The notes under the pieces were generated by a model. It ran no database searches. It was given only the letters and a program-made list of their open reading frames with translations, and was not told the origin of the DNA. A DNA stretch of 55,771 bases from Methanomassiliicoccales archaeon (GTDB lineage: Archaea; Thermoplasmatota; Thermoplasmata; RBG-16-68-12; SOIM01), in NCBI GenBank assembly GCA_004377185.1, contig SOIM01000009.1, positions 1 to 55,771 of the forward strand, given 5' to 3'. Below are positions 9,140-16,934 of this stretch, piece by piece. The translations under genes and the position numbers were made by a program. Positions within the stretch are counted from its first letter, which is position 1; every line of letters begins with the position of its first letter.

Positions 9140-9334
9140 ATGGCTGCTACAACGACCATATCCGTGAGGGTCGAGACAAGGGAGATGCTCAGGAAACTGA
9201 GAAGCAAGGGCCAGACCTATGATCAAATCATAAGGGAACTCATGGAGAAAGCCTCCGTTGCGGAGCTCGACAAACGCCGGAACCGCATTCTGGAGGAAGA
9301 GGAGTTCATACCACTGGACCTACTGGAACCTTGA
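9140..9334 (+). CDS. VapB-type small antitoxin, orphan
   Basis: Protein of 64 residues with the look of a ribbon-helix-helix antitoxin: a short strand TTTISVRVETREML, then a helix pair KLRSKGQTYDQIIRELME, then an acidic tail (EEEEFIPLDLLEP) of the kind that wraps a toxin. An upstream ATG at 9113 is in frame, but the TATA box at 9103-9110 (TATAAGTA) predicts transcription starting near 9132, so the ATG at 9140 is used. No PIN-domain or RelE-type toxin follows. The next gene runs the other way. It may be an orphan antitoxin or act on a toxin elsewhere. Confidence 0.65.
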   Translation: MAATTTISVRVETREMLRKLRSKGQTYDQIIRELMEKASVAELDKRRNRILEEEEFIPLDLLEP

Positions 9335-9341
9335 GAAACCC

Positions 9342-9731
9342 TCACTCCTTGACATATTTCTTGACCCATCTCATGAATGAGACCGCATACCTCACCAGTC
9401 TGCCTGCATCCTTCTTGGAGACGGCTTTCCCAAGATAACCCACCTCTGACCGCATATCCAGCGATCGCTTCAACGCATCTCTCTGAGCATCATCCTTGGT
9501 GGTCTTGATGACATCGATGTGGAGCTTCATCGCTTCCCTGTGGTCCGTTGATGCCCTCCTTTCCAAAAAGTAGATCGTGAGAGCGTCGTTCGCATTGATC
9601 ATCGATTGGGTGGCGTCAAAGCCGGCCGCGTTGAACCTACCCTTCTGCAGATTGTCCTGAGCCGAACCGAGGAATTCTTCCGCCTGTCTGAGATAGGCCA
9701 TTGCATCCGATTTCCTCACTTTCCTAACCAT
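9342..9731 (-). CDS. HEPN-domain protein (putative toxin of MNT/HEPN pair)
   Basis: Helical protein of 129 residues with HEPN features: an N-terminal YLRQAEEFLGSAQDNL helix, then FNAAGFDATQSMINANDAL in the second helix, and a candidate RX4H ribonuclease motif in RASTDH (about residues 79-84). HEPN proteins in such pairs are RNA-cutting toxins kept in check by an adjacent nucleotidyltransferase. Its ATG overlaps the end of the nucleotidyltransferase gene by 16 bases and has the ribosome site GGTGAT inside that gene, so the two are translated together. Confidence 0.8.
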   Translation of the reverse strand: MVRKVRKSDAMAYLRQAEEFLGSAQDNLQKGRFNAAGFDATQSMINANDALTIYFLERRASTDHREAMKLHIDVIKTTKDDAQRDALKRSLDMRSEVGYLGKAVSKKDAGRLVRYAVSFMRWVKKYVKE

Positions 9732-10303
9732 CCGGCATCACCGTACAGCACCTTTCCTTCTTCAAGGGCGTTCAACATGAACTGGTCAGATTTTCTCAGC
9801 CGATTCCTAGCCTCGCTGACAGAGAGGAACACGGGGACAATGGCAACATCGTATTTGTCAAGTAGGGTGCCCACATGCGTGTCGACATCTTCCTGTGGTT
9901 TTCTCCTTGAGTAGATGACAAGCAAGTCGATATCGCTTTTCTCACCGAAATCGCCTCGCGCGACCGAACCGAACAGGATGATGTTCTTTATGTTCCTTTT
10001 CTTCAGGCCGTCGGAGAACTCCTTGGCTATGGTGATGAACCTGTTCCTCTCTTCCAGCATTAGCTCCTTGATCTTCTCATAGAGGATGTGCCTCCTGTTG
10101 ACCCTGTAGAGCTTCGACTTGCCTATCTTCCTTACCAGAACCATTCTGGAGTCGACCAGGCTGTTGAGGGAGGGATGGACAGTCCCGAAGGACTGCCCTG
10201 TAGCTTTGACCAGATCCTCAAGACAATATTCCCTGTCGTCCGTCTGCATCATCTCTCTCAGTATCTTGACCTTTGACTTGGCACCGATTATGTTCTCTAA
10301 CAT
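9716..10303 (-). CDS. Winged-helix/MNT nucleotidyltransferase (antitoxin of MNT/HEPN pair)
   Basis: Protein of 195 residues with two parts. Residues 1-90 form a winged helix (KVKILREMM, DLVKATGQSFGTVHPSLNSL) that probably binds the operon's own promoter. Residues 95-195 form a minimal nucleotidyltransferase with IILFGSVARGDFGEKSDIDL, holding the GS motif and both metal aspartates. MNT proteins of this type neutralise HEPN toxins by adding AMP to them. A TATA box (minus strand AGATATAG, 10327-10334) lies about 27 bases before the ATG, so the message is probably leaderless. The fused winged helix is common in archaeal members. Confidence 0.85.
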   Translation of the reverse strand: MLENIIGAKSKVKILREMMQTDDREYCLEDLVKATGQSFGTVHPSLNSLVDSRMVLVRKIGKSKLYRVNRRHILYEKIKELMLEERNRFITIAKEFSDGLKKRNIKNIILFGSVARGDFGEKSDIDLLVIYSRRKPQEDVDTHVGTLLDKYDVAIVPVFLSVSEARNRLRKSDQFMLNALEEGKVLYGDAGWLGK

Positions 10304-10417
10304 CTAGTAGTGATATGGATGGGAGACTATATCTGTTTATCGATATTTCGATACTAGAATCGGAAATTAGATGAACATCGACTATTATCGTACCGTTTCT
10401 TCTAACTTGGGCTCGTC

Positions 10418-10711
10418 CTAGTGCTCCAATTCCTTTGCAACCATCTTCTTCGAAAGCTCAAGGTCGAATTTGGTGAGGAACTGTACGACCGGGCTCTCCT
10501 TTCTCAATCTGAACATCCTCGCATTCCCGCTCTTTCGGGTTTCCTCTATGATACCCACTTCCATCAGGCTGTCCACCATCTCGTACAGTGTGGGTCTGGC
10601 CACGTTGGATCCTCTCGCAATCTCCGACAGCGAATAGTCGTAGTCCCTGTTCTCGATCAGGAAGTCCAGGACCCTTACCTGGGGGTAATCCCCGAATATG
10701 TCGACCAGCAT
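10418..10711 (-). CDS. Winged-helix transcription regulator
   Basis: Protein of 97 residues: a winged helix (about 1-70: VRVLDFLIENRDYDYSLSEI, then the recognition helix SNVARPTLYEMVDSLMEVGI and a wing MFRLRK) followed by one long helix (VVQFLTKFDLELSKKMVAKE) for dimer contact. The ribosome site GAGGTGAG precedes the ATG by about nine bases. A TATA-like TATTTAGA on the minus strand (10775-10782) would give a leader of about 40 bases. It is divergent from the antitoxin-like gene at 10936, and two TTAC/GTAA repeats lie in the shared upstream region. Target genes are unknown. Confidence 0.8.
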   Translation of the reverse strand: MLVDIFGDYPQVRVLDFLIENRDYDYSLSEIARGSNVARPTLYEMVDSLMEVGIIEETRKSGNARMFRLRKESPVVQFLTKFDLELSKKMVAKELEH

Positions 10712-10790
10712 ATCCTTCTCACCTCGTTCGTTCCTACTGTTTGAATCTCTAATAGTCCAGTATAGTCTATGAAGTCTAAATACATTACGC

Positions 10791-10819
10791 TTACGTAAAC
10801 TGCTCTTACTTATATGTAA
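10791..10819. promoter_or_regulatory. Two TTAC/GTAA inverted repeats, candidate operators
   Basis: The palindrome TTACGTAA (10791-10798) is followed by a second inverted repeat TTAC-TTATAT-GTAA (10806-10819) whose centre is itself a TATA box pointing right. The two lie between a winged-helix regulator on the left and an antitoxin-like gene on the right, so the regulator or the small protein could repress one or both. Protein identity is inference. Confidence 0.4.
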
Positions 10820-10935
10820 AGGTCGCTGACCAATTGCACGTAAGCCCTGCCGCGTTACCTCTCGGTAGATTCGGCACCAAAACCCTTTTGCACCTGAACC
10901 TCACTGTTTACCTCAAGACATAACGAGTGATAGCA

Positions 10936-11079
10936 ATGGTCAAAACAGTGATTGACCCCACCAAGTACAAGTCCAAGGAACCTAAGCTCAAGCCCAAATT
11001 CATCGAGAAGATGGAGAAGAGGCAGAAAGAACCGACCGTGAATGTGAAGGATTTCAGGAAACATTTTGGAATGGAATAG
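10936..11079 (+). CDS. Short antitoxin-like protein lacking a DNA-binding half
   Basis: A 47-residue gene. It reads MVKTVIDPTKYK, then KPKFIEKMEKRQKEPTVNV and KDFRKHFGME. The pattern of a proline, FIEKM, a basic stretch and a closing DFxKxFG resembles the C-terminal toxin-binding half of archaeal antitoxins such as those fused to a ribbon-helix-helix (DUF2683-like), but the DNA-binding half is missing. A GTG three codons upstream is an alternative start, and an in-frame TAA lies just before that. The leader is about 98 bases if the TATA box at 10810-10815 is used. No toxin partner follows. It may be a remnant or a free-standing short antitoxin. Confidence 0.55.
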   Translation: MVKTVIDPTKYKSKEPKLKPKFIEKMEKRQKEPTVNVKDFRKHFGME

Positions 11080-11167
11080 GATGCTGGCTCCTGGTCAGTG
11101 GAAATTGTGTGCTTATACTATGACAACGTGTGAAATGAGAAGGCAACTCCATCTTTCTTCGTCAGCA

Positions 11168-11208
11168 TTAAATATTCCCAAGCGGTCTTGGATAACAAGA
11201 GGGATTCA
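11168..11208 (+). promoter_or_regulatory. Promoter and leader duplicated with the next paralog
   Basis: A TATA box TTAAATAT (11168-11175) is followed by a leader ending in AGAGGGATTCA before the ATG. The same parts, 41 bases from TATA to ATG, precede the gene at 12583 (TTAAATATCCCCAA, then AGAGGGACAGC). The matched spacing supports the ATG at 11209 over an upstream TTG at 11188 and shows that promoter and gene were copied together. Confidence 0.7.
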
Positions 11209-12489
11209 ATGAGGGATACTGAAGAAGGTTCGACCGAACTTCCAGAGCGAGAGCATCCTTACACCTATTCTCCTGTTGTGAGTAATGGTAGCAGAAAGGT
11301 ATTAGCAGTTCTGGCTGTCGCTGTGATTCTCCTATTAGCCCAGTTGGGGATATCGTTTCTCATATATCTCGCAATCCAAGACATAGAGCCTGCCAGAGAC
11401 GGGGCTGAGGAGATAACCAAAGGGTCCTTCACTGATGTTGATGTGATGGGTTCCACGACGACCAATGTGACCTTCGGTCTGATCACTGGCAATCCAGCTC
11501 CTACGAAGCTGAAGATAATCCTAAAGGCTCCAACCGAGTCGGGCACTTACACCTTCCCGAGCGACAATGATGGAGTAATACTCGTTCTCACTGACGGAGT
11601 CGACACAGGCACGATCACATACCGAGACCACGCCGACAACGAAAGGGTGAATGCGGGGGACCAGCTTGTGCTTACCGATCTCGCTCCTGAAACAGTCTAC
11701 CTCATATTCTTGGTTTGGGCTCCCAATGATAACGAGATGGATGCGAAGAGTTTCACAACCGCTCCAGTCGGGTTGCCTACCGGACAATTCGTCAGTGCTC
11801 AGGCTATCAACTATACCGCTGCCGAGGCGGTTTTCGGATGGTTCAGTCAAGATGTGGATCCCACCGACCTCCAGATAGTTCTATACTGCGGTGTGCAGTC
11901 GGGTATCTACTGGTTCCCCGGCAACAGTCATGGGACCATACTGACTCTTGTTTCTGGGTCCGACATCGCCAGCATCACATACATAGACTCGATGGATGAC
12001 GGGGATGTTGACGTGGGAGACTCACTTTTATTGACCGGGCTAAGTCATGGCTCGCAGTACGTCATTTTCCTTGTTTGGGCTGCCACTGAGGCCTTGATTG
12101 ATTACGAAGTTTTCAATACACCTCTCTTGAGTCCGCCCACCGGCCAGTTTGCCGGTGCGTTCGCAACCTCCAACACGGCCGCCACAGTGGTATTTGCAGG
12201 GTTCAGCACCAATCCAGAGCCAATCAACCTGCTTATAGTCCTTGAGAGAGTTCCAGAAGCTGGCACCTATTCGTTCCCCAACAACCAAGACGGTGTTGTA
12301 CTGACTCTTCAGGCCGGTACTATGTTGGGCACAATCACATATCGGGACTATGCGGACAATGGACGGGTCAACAGTGGAGACCAGTTGTTGTTGTCAGGCC
12401 TCACTCCGTCTTCAGACTACTCGATAAGAATGATTTGGGCTCCAACTGGTGACACGCTTGATGTGGAGAACTTCTCCACTCCCGCTTGA
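11209..12489 (+). CDS. One-pass surface protein with three copies of an unrecognised beta-rich domain
   Basis: Protein of 426 residues. It has a short charged cytoplasmic N-terminus, one membrane helix (about residues 30-55, LAVLAVAVILLLAQLGISFL) and then three extracellular repeats of about 120-130 residues. Each repeat carries the same landmarks in order: TGQF at its start (not in the first copy), a FPxNxDG-like turn, GTITYRDxAD, GDxLxLxxL and a closing LVWA or MIWA. The repeat is not a family I can name; an Fn3-like or Ig-like fold is possible. Two single-repeat paralogs follow, so this locus expanded by duplication. Topology places the repeats outside the cell. Confidence 0.8.
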   Translation: MRDTEEGSTELPEREHPYTYSPVVSNGSRKVLAVLAVAVILLLAQLGISFLIYLAIQDIEPARDGAEEITKGSFTDVDVMGSTTTNVTFGLITGNPAPTKLKIILKAPTESGTYTFPSDNDGVILVLTDGVDTGTITYRDHADNERVNAGDQLVLTDLAPETVYLIFLVWAPNDNEMDAKSFTTAPVGLPTGQFVSAQAINYTAAEAVFGWFSQDVDPTDLQIVLYCGVQSGIYWFPGNSHGTILTLVSGSDIASITYIDSMDDGDVDVGDSLLLTGLSHGSQYVIFLVWAATEALIDYEVFNTPLLSPPTGQFAGAFATSNTAATVVFAGFSTNPEPINLLIVLERVPEAGTYSFPNNQDGVVLTLQAGTMLGTITYRDYADNGRVNSGDQLLLSGLTPSSDYSIRMIWAPTGDTLDVENFSTPA

Positions 12490-12541
12490 GCGGAACCCAC
12501 TGGCCTCTTCAGAACTTGACTGTCCTTCCTTCTCGTCAATG

Positions 12542-12582
12542 TTAAATATCCCCAACCAGTTCTGCAAGACCAGAGGGACAGC
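12542..12582 (+). promoter_or_regulatory. Promoter of the second surface paralog
   Basis: TATA box TTAAATAT at 12542-12549, 41 bases before the ATG at 12583, with the sequence around it nearly the same as at 11168. The leader holds AGAGGGACAGC just before the start codon. Confidence 0.7.
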
Positions 12583-13107
12583 ATGACAGAACCCCAAACC
12601 CCACCGCCCGAGACACCTGCAAAGGGGACGTCCAACAAGCTGATTGCGATCATCGTTATTATTGTGATAATCGCCACTGTCGTACCGATCACACTGTTCC
12701 TTCTTCTGCAGCCGCCTCCACCTACCGATGGTGATAATCCACCCCCGGCAGTACCGCCGGCCGGTCAATTCATTGGGGTCTACGACATAACGGACAATTC
12801 AGCCACAGTTCGGTTCGGACAATTCAGCTATGACCCCGCCCCAGTATGGGTCAAAATAGTCATGGAGACATCCACGCTATCGGGCAGCTACAACTTCCCC
12901 AGCAACTCGGACGGGGTGACGCTGACCCACCATGGGCTCGACATCGGGACGATCGTGTACAGGGATTATGCGGACGACCAGCTGATCTCTGCCGGGGACG
13001 AACTTCTGTTGTCAGGGCTTTCCGCGAGTTCTGACTATACAGTGAAATTGGTATGGGTTGCGACCGGGGATTTGATCGATAGCATAGGGTTCTCCACCAC
13101 TGCGTAA
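12583..13107 (+). CDS. One-pass surface protein, single copy of the same domain
   Basis: Protein of 174 residues: a proline-rich cytoplasmic N-terminus, a membrane helix (KLIAIIVIIVIIATVVPITL), a proline-rich spacer (PPPPTDGDNPPPAVPP) and one copy of the domain found three times in the gene before it, with GQF, NFPSNSDGV, GTIVYRDYAD, GDELLLSGL and LVWVATGD. The start is fixed by the promoter that aligns with the upstream paralog. It is probably followed on the same message by the third paralog, 22 bases downstream. Confidence 0.8.
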   Translation: MTEPQTPPPETPAKGTSNKLIAIIVIIVIIATVVPITLFLLLQPPPPTDGDNPPPAVPPAGQFIGVYDITDNSATVRFGQFSYDPAPVWVKIVMETSTLSGSYNFPSNSDGVTLTHHGLDIGTIVYRDYADDQLISAGDELLLSGLSASSDYTVKLVWVATGDLIDSIGFSTTA

Positions 13108-13129
13108 GCGATAATGGATAACGTGAGGG

Positions 13130-13675
13130 ATGATGGTGGAACAGAGAATCGAAAGTCCAAGGGAACATCAAGAATCCCATGAGCCAGCATTCCATCATGC
13201 TGACCGACCGCCAAAGGAAGGTCAGTTACTGGCTATTGTAATTATCTTGGTGGTGTCGATAACCGTGTTTCTGGTTGCTGTGTTCATCTTGGTGACCAGT
13301 CCTCGTCCAACGATTAATGAGCCTCCGACTAGTTGCTTTTGCGGAGTTCAGACCACCCGCAATACCACTGCCAATGCGTCCTTCCAAGTGTTCAGCTGGG
13401 ATTCGAACCCGGTAGATTTGAAGATAATCCTGTCGAGCGGATCGACATCTGGAACCTGTACCTTTCATTCCAACACGGACTGGACAATCCTCAAACTGGA
13501 GTCGGGAACCGATGTGGGCACAATTACCTATCGAGACTTCCAAGACAACGGGAAAGCCAACGCCGGAGACATGCTGATTATTTCTGACCTAAGTCCCAGT
13601 ACGTATTACACATTGAAAATGCTATGGAGGGACGGTTCGACATTGGATACGGAGAGTTTTGAAACGTCTGCCTGA
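13130..13675 (+). CDS. One-pass surface protein, third paralog with extra cysteines
   Basis: Protein of 181 residues with the family layout: a charged N-terminus rich in His and Glu, a membrane helix (LLAIVIILVVSITVFLVAVF), and one domain copy with GTITYRDFQDNGKANAGD and MLWRDGSTLD. Unlike its sisters it has three cysteines in the domain (SCFCGV near the start and GTCTF), which may form a disulfide or bind metal. Two ATGs stand side by side at 13130 and 13133. No TATA box is obvious, so it is likely read from the 12583 promoter. Confidence 0.78.
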   Translation: MMVEQRIESPREHQESHEPAFHHADRPPKEGQLLAIVIILVVSITVFLVAVFILVTSPRPTINEPPTSCFCGVQTTRNTTANASFQVFSWDSNPVDLKIILSSGSTSGTCTFHSNTDWTILKLESGTDVGTITYRDFQDNGKANAGDMLIISDLSPSTYYTLKMLWRDGSTLDTESFETSA

Positions 13676-13741
13676 ACGTCCTCCAATCTCCACTCCGAAA
13701 GTATTTTGTAGTCCCGTTCGCATGAGTTCTCGGGTGATTAA

Positions 13742-14179
13742 GTGGAGGAAATTCCCCAAACTCCTGAAGCTCCTCAACCAGCTCCACCGGCATATCCGCC
13801 GCCAGTTGCACAGCAGTGGACACCTCAGCAAGCACCACCCCCGATACCGGGTAAGTTCCTCGCCCTCTGCGTGGCGGGGATAGTATTGCTGACGTGTGGT
13901 GTGTTGATCATCACTTCGTCCCAGTTCATAGTCGACCTGGAGAGCACTCCGTGGGATGGTGGCTATGACAGGAACCTCGTGAAGAACATCGGAGTGATCG
14001 GAAAGATACTCTCTATGATCGGCACAATGCTTCTCGTGCTTGGAATGATGGCAGCCGGTTTTATGGCGAGGGATATCAGTCCGAATACCCGTATGGGCCT
14101 CTTCATTGCGGCTGGGCTGATTGTAGGGCTGGTATTCGGTATGGCGCTCATGTACTCCTTCTTCCCGATCATAGGATAG
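13742..14179 (+). CDS. Small membrane protein, proline-rich N-terminus, three membrane helices
   Basis: Protein of 145 residues starting at a GTG preceded by the strong ribosome site GGTGAT. Residues 1-37 are rich in proline and glutamine and probably cytoplasmic. Three hydrophobic helices follow (FLALCVAGIVLLTCGVLIIT, then ILSMIGTMLLVLGMMAAGFM, then LFIAAGLIVGLVFGMALMYS). No family is recognised. It lies 66 bases behind the three surface-protein paralogs and has the same proline-rich cytoplasmic style, so it may act with them at the membrane. Confidence 0.72.
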   Translation: MEEIPQTPEAPQPAPPAYPPPVAQQWTPQQAPPPIPGKFLALCVAGIVLLTCGVLIITSSQFIVDLESTPWDGGYDRNLVKNIGVIGKILSMIGTMLLVLGMMAAGFMARDISPNTRMGLFIAAGLIVGLVFGMALMYSFFPIIG

Positions 14180-14249
14180 CTTTCTTTGTGTGGAAGATTT
14201 GGAGCGATATTCCAGTTTCATATCTAGTTTGAAATAGCTGAGAGGAGAT

Positions 14250-14915
14250 ATGTTGAATTCCATGGAAGAGACCTGGTTCGACAAATTCGCGAAAGTCCAT
14301 AATGTCGTATTCACCGAAGAGGATTACAAGGTCTATTCTGGAATGGTCAAAGAAGGACTTCCAACCTACAGGAAGTATCTCGAGGAAGGAGCCAGGATTC
14401 TCGATGCAGGTTGTGGGCTGGGATGCACTTCTGTTCCTCTTTCAAGAGAAGGCTATGATGTCGTAGGAATAGATAACGATCCCAGGGTCATAGAGGCTGC
14501 AAAACAGAACGGCCAGAACTTCGGTGGCAAGATTGATTTCAAAGTGATGGATGTCTTTGATATCGACAAGAAATTCGGAAAGGATTCATTTGATGCCTGC
14601 ATCCACGGAGGGGTCCTGGAGCATTTTTCAAAGGAACAAATCAGAGAACTGGTTGACAAGCAGTTGTACGTTGCACCAACAATCGTCTGCTCTGTTGTGG
14701 TGAGAACGGAAGAAACACTGGAACACTACCAGGTCAGGAAAGAAGGCCAAAATGAGATCTGTGTGGACGGAGTAGAGAGAAACCTATGGACAGAAGAACA
14801 GTGGTTGAGTTACATTCTGCAAGGATACAATATCGTCCAATCAAAGGTTACCAAAGCCCATCCCAAGATCGGCAACTTCCACGAGCTTCATCTTGTAATC
14901 AAAAGGCCAGAGTAG
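14250..14915 (+). CDS. Class I SAM-dependent methyltransferase
   Basis: Protein of 221 residues with a Rossmann-type methyltransferase core: motif I ILDAGCGLGCTSVPL (about residues 49-63), motif II VVGIDNDP with the acidic residue that holds the SAM ribose, and a motif IV region FDACIHGGVLEHFS. The substrate cannot be read from the sequence. The ribosome site GAGAGGAGAT precedes the ATG. Its 3' end overlaps the convergent acetyltransferase gene by 17 bases. Confidence 0.85.
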   Translation: MLNSMEETWFDKFAKVHNVVFTEEDYKVYSGMVKEGLPTYRKYLEEGARILDAGCGLGCTSVPLSREGYDVVGIDNDPRVIEAAKQNGQNFGGKIDFKVMDVFDIDKKFGKDSFDACIHGGVLEHFSKEQIRELVDKQLYVAPTIVCSVVVRTEETLEHYQVRKEGQNEICVDGVERNLWTEEQWLSYILQGYNIVQSKVTKAHPKIGNFHELHLVIKRPE

Positions 14916-15399
14916 ATGGGGAGAGCCTTTTTGGCCAAAACTTCAGGGAATATAGCAGTTCAACTTCATCATCTGAAAACAGATGACCGATTTTGGATGC
15001 AAGTTGGAAACCATGTTTCTCGAACAAATCTCTGGCCGCCGTATTACCCTCGCTCACGAAAAGGAATATCGTCTTAGGCTGAATCCCGATTTTCTCAAAG
15101 TAGTCTTTCACTGATTGGATCGCATGTCCAATCAACGAAGAACCGATCCCCCTGTCTCTGTGCTCTTCTAAGACATGAAACTCCTCGAACTCTGCTACAC
15201 CTGTGTATGGATCTTCCTTGACATGCCACTGGATTGTGCCCACTATCCTGTCCCCATCTCTGGCCACAACGGTGAAACTGTGAGAGGTGTAACAATCCAC
15301 TCTGCGTTCAATGAGCTCGTCAACCTTGTAGTGCCTGAAATAATCCATTAGTTGTTCTCTGTCTTTCTGGGTTGCCAACCCGAATTCTATATTTTCCAT
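14899..15399 (-). CDS. GNAT-family N-acetyltransferase
   Basis: Protein of about 166 residues. The acetyl-CoA loop is HRDRGIGSSLIGHA, preceded by the strand FEEFHVLEE, and the C-terminal part LFVSEGNTAARDLFEKHGF is the usual motif B. The frame opens at a GTG at 15474, but MENIEFGLATQKD at 15399 matches the usual first strand of the fold, so that ATG is used; the longer form cannot be excluded. The substrate is unknown. It lies downstream of another GNAT and the arsenite methyltransferase on the same strand, so an ArsN-like role is possible but unproven. Confidence 0.82.
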   Translation of the reverse strand: MENIEFGLATQKDREQLMDYFRHYKVDELIERRVDCYTSHSFTVVARDGDRIVGTIQWHVKEDPYTGVAEFEEFHVLEEHRDRGIGSSLIGHAIQSVKDYFEKIGIQPKTIFLFVSEGNTAARDLFEKHGFQLASKIGHLFSDDEVELLYSLKFWPKRLSPSTLAF

Positions 15400-15442
15400 G
15401 GAAGAGAGATATTGAGATTGGTTGAGATAACTTTCGGAAGGA

Positions 15443-16021
15443 CTATCCACTTGCCATATCGTAATACTTCTCACGAGTCAAAACGAGGTCATAGCCGACC
15501 TTGGCCTTCGTGGCGGGTGGTTGCCCTACTGCAGAAAAGATCTCGAAGCCAGCTTTTTGGAAAACCATGAGACTTCCGAAGTTGTAGTCCGCAACATCAC
15601 AGGCGAATATCGCGTCCGCGTTCTCCTCCTCGAATCCGAACTTCACCAACAACCGGACTACTTCAGTTCCGATGCCTTGGCCCCAGAGTGCCTTTTCACC
15701 AATCATCAGGTCGATGCGCCGACAATCCAGCCCTGGCTGTTTCCTCAGAATCCTCCCCAGATTCATCTTTTCCAGCCAGCACTCACCGATTGGCTTGTCC
15801 TCGAACTCTACGATGAAACAGAACGCGCTTTGCGAAACCGAACGATATATTTGCTGCACCATGTCGAGATCCCAACTGGTGACATTTGTTCCTTCAGAGA
15901 AATAGAGGACCTCTGGGTCGCTGTTCCATTTCAGAAGTATGTCCCAGTCACCCTCGGTCATCGGGCGCAGAACAATTCGTTCGCCTCGAAGATGTAATGT
16001 GTGCTGTTTCAGTTCCTCCAT
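15443..16021 (-). CDS. GNAT-family N-acetyltransferase (RimJ/RimL-like)
   Basis: Protein of about 192 residues with the RimJ/RimL layout: LRGERIVLRPMTEGDWD at the front, GECWLEKMNLG in the central strands, the acetyl-CoA loop ALWGQGIGTEVVRLL, and CDVADYNFGSLMVFQKAGF toward the end. Such enzymes acetylate protein N-termini, aminoglycosides or small metabolites. Which one applies here is unclear. An upstream ATG at 16063 is in frame; the ATG at 16021 is preferred because family members begin close to LRGER. Same strand as arsM, 67 bases behind it. Confidence 0.82.
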   Translation of the reverse strand: MEELKQHTLHLRGERIVLRPMTEGDWDILLKWNSDPEVLYFSEGTNVTSWDLDMVQQIYRSVSQSAFCFIVEFEDKPIGECWLEKMNLGRILRKQPGLDCRRIDLMIGEKALWGQGIGTEVVRLLVKFGFEEENADAIFACDVADYNFGSLMVFQKAGFEIFSAVGQPPATKAKVGYDLVLTREKYYDMASG

Positions 16022-16088
16022 GACTCCCACTTCCCTGTCCGATTTGGGTGAAAGTCTTGGCATGGGAAAAATGTTGTTAGGCGGTCGT

Positions 16089-16919
16089 TCACTCCGGTTT
16101 GATGGCAGAGACCTTTACGCTCAACACCGAGCTGGCAACATCCTTTGCCTCATTCTCTGAGACCTTGAGCTCTTTGAGAACGGTCTTCGCTTCAGGGCTG
16201 TCAGCAACAAACTCTATCGGGTAGGATACTTCATCTTCTATCTTCACGTCCTTGAACCCTGCTTTCCTGATATCGTCTATATAATCGTCCTTCAATTCCG
16301 CTCCCGCAAGACAGCCAACGTAGGCGGCGATTGAATCCTTTACGAATTGAGGAAGTTCCTTCTGCAGGACTATGTCCGAGACCATCAGCCTACCTCCCGG
16401 CTTCAGCACTCGGAACGCGTCCGCGAACACCTTCTTCTTGTCAGGTGCGAGGTTTATGACACAGTTAGAGATGATTACATCAACGGAATCATCAGCAGCT
16501 GGCAGGTGCTCGATCTCTCCAAGACGGAACTCCACGTTCTTGTAGCCGCCCTTCTCCGCGTTCTCCCGTGCCTTGTCGATCATCTCTGGGGTCATGTCCA
16601 CGCCAATGACCTTTCCGCTCTCCCCCACCTTCTCCGACGCCAGGAAGCAATCAATGCCACCGCCTGACCCCAGGTCGAGAACGATTTCTCCTTCTTTCAG
16701 GGAAGCCAGTGCGACCGGATTGCCGCAACCCAGACCCATGTTCGCTCCTTCCGGAACGGACTTGAGCTCTTCCTCTGAGTAACCAATCTTCGTGCCGATG
16801 TCCTTTGATGTGTCCGCAAAATCGCAACACGGGGTGGAGGGACCGCAACAGGAACTGTTCTGCTTGGCCACCTTGGCATAACCTTCTCTAACTACCTTCT
16901 TGATTTCCTTCTCGTCCAT
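16089..16919 (-). CDS. arsM: Arsenite S-adenosylmethionine methyltransferase
   Basis: Protein of 276 residues that methylates arsenite with SAM in the cytoplasm, giving methylated arsenicals. The SAM site is [14 protein letters not shown] (about 81-94), with [11 protein letters not shown] behind it. The arsenic-binding cysteines are present: C65 in GLGCGNP, C153 in SNCVINL and C203 in GCLAGAE. Extra pairs C24-C25 and C31-C32 at the N-terminus are common in prokaryotic forms. The ribosome site GAGGTG precedes the ATG. The AbrB-like regulator lies 15 bases upstream on the same strand, so they form an operon. Confidence 0.93.
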   Translation of the reverse strand: MDEKEIKKVVREGYAKVAKQNSSCCGPSTPCCDFADTSKDIGTKIGYSEEELKSVPEGANMGLGCGNPVALASLKEGEIVLDLGSGGGIDCFLASEKVGESGKVIGVDMTPEMIDKARENAEKGGYKNVEFRLGEIEHLPAADDSVDVIISNCVINLAPDKKKVFADAFRVLKPGGRLMVSDIVLQKELPQFVKDSIAAYVGCLAGAELKDDYIDDIRKAGFKDVKIEDEVSYPIEFVADSPEAKTVLKELKVSENEAKDVASSVLSVKVSAIKPE

Positions 16920-16934
16920 ATCCGAACACCTCGT

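Noticed and set aside
13396-13412. CTGGGATTCGAACCCGG, like the T-arm of a tRNA on the minus strand
   Set aside because: It lies inside a well-supported surface-protein gene in the coding frame, and no acceptor or anticodon arms were found around it.
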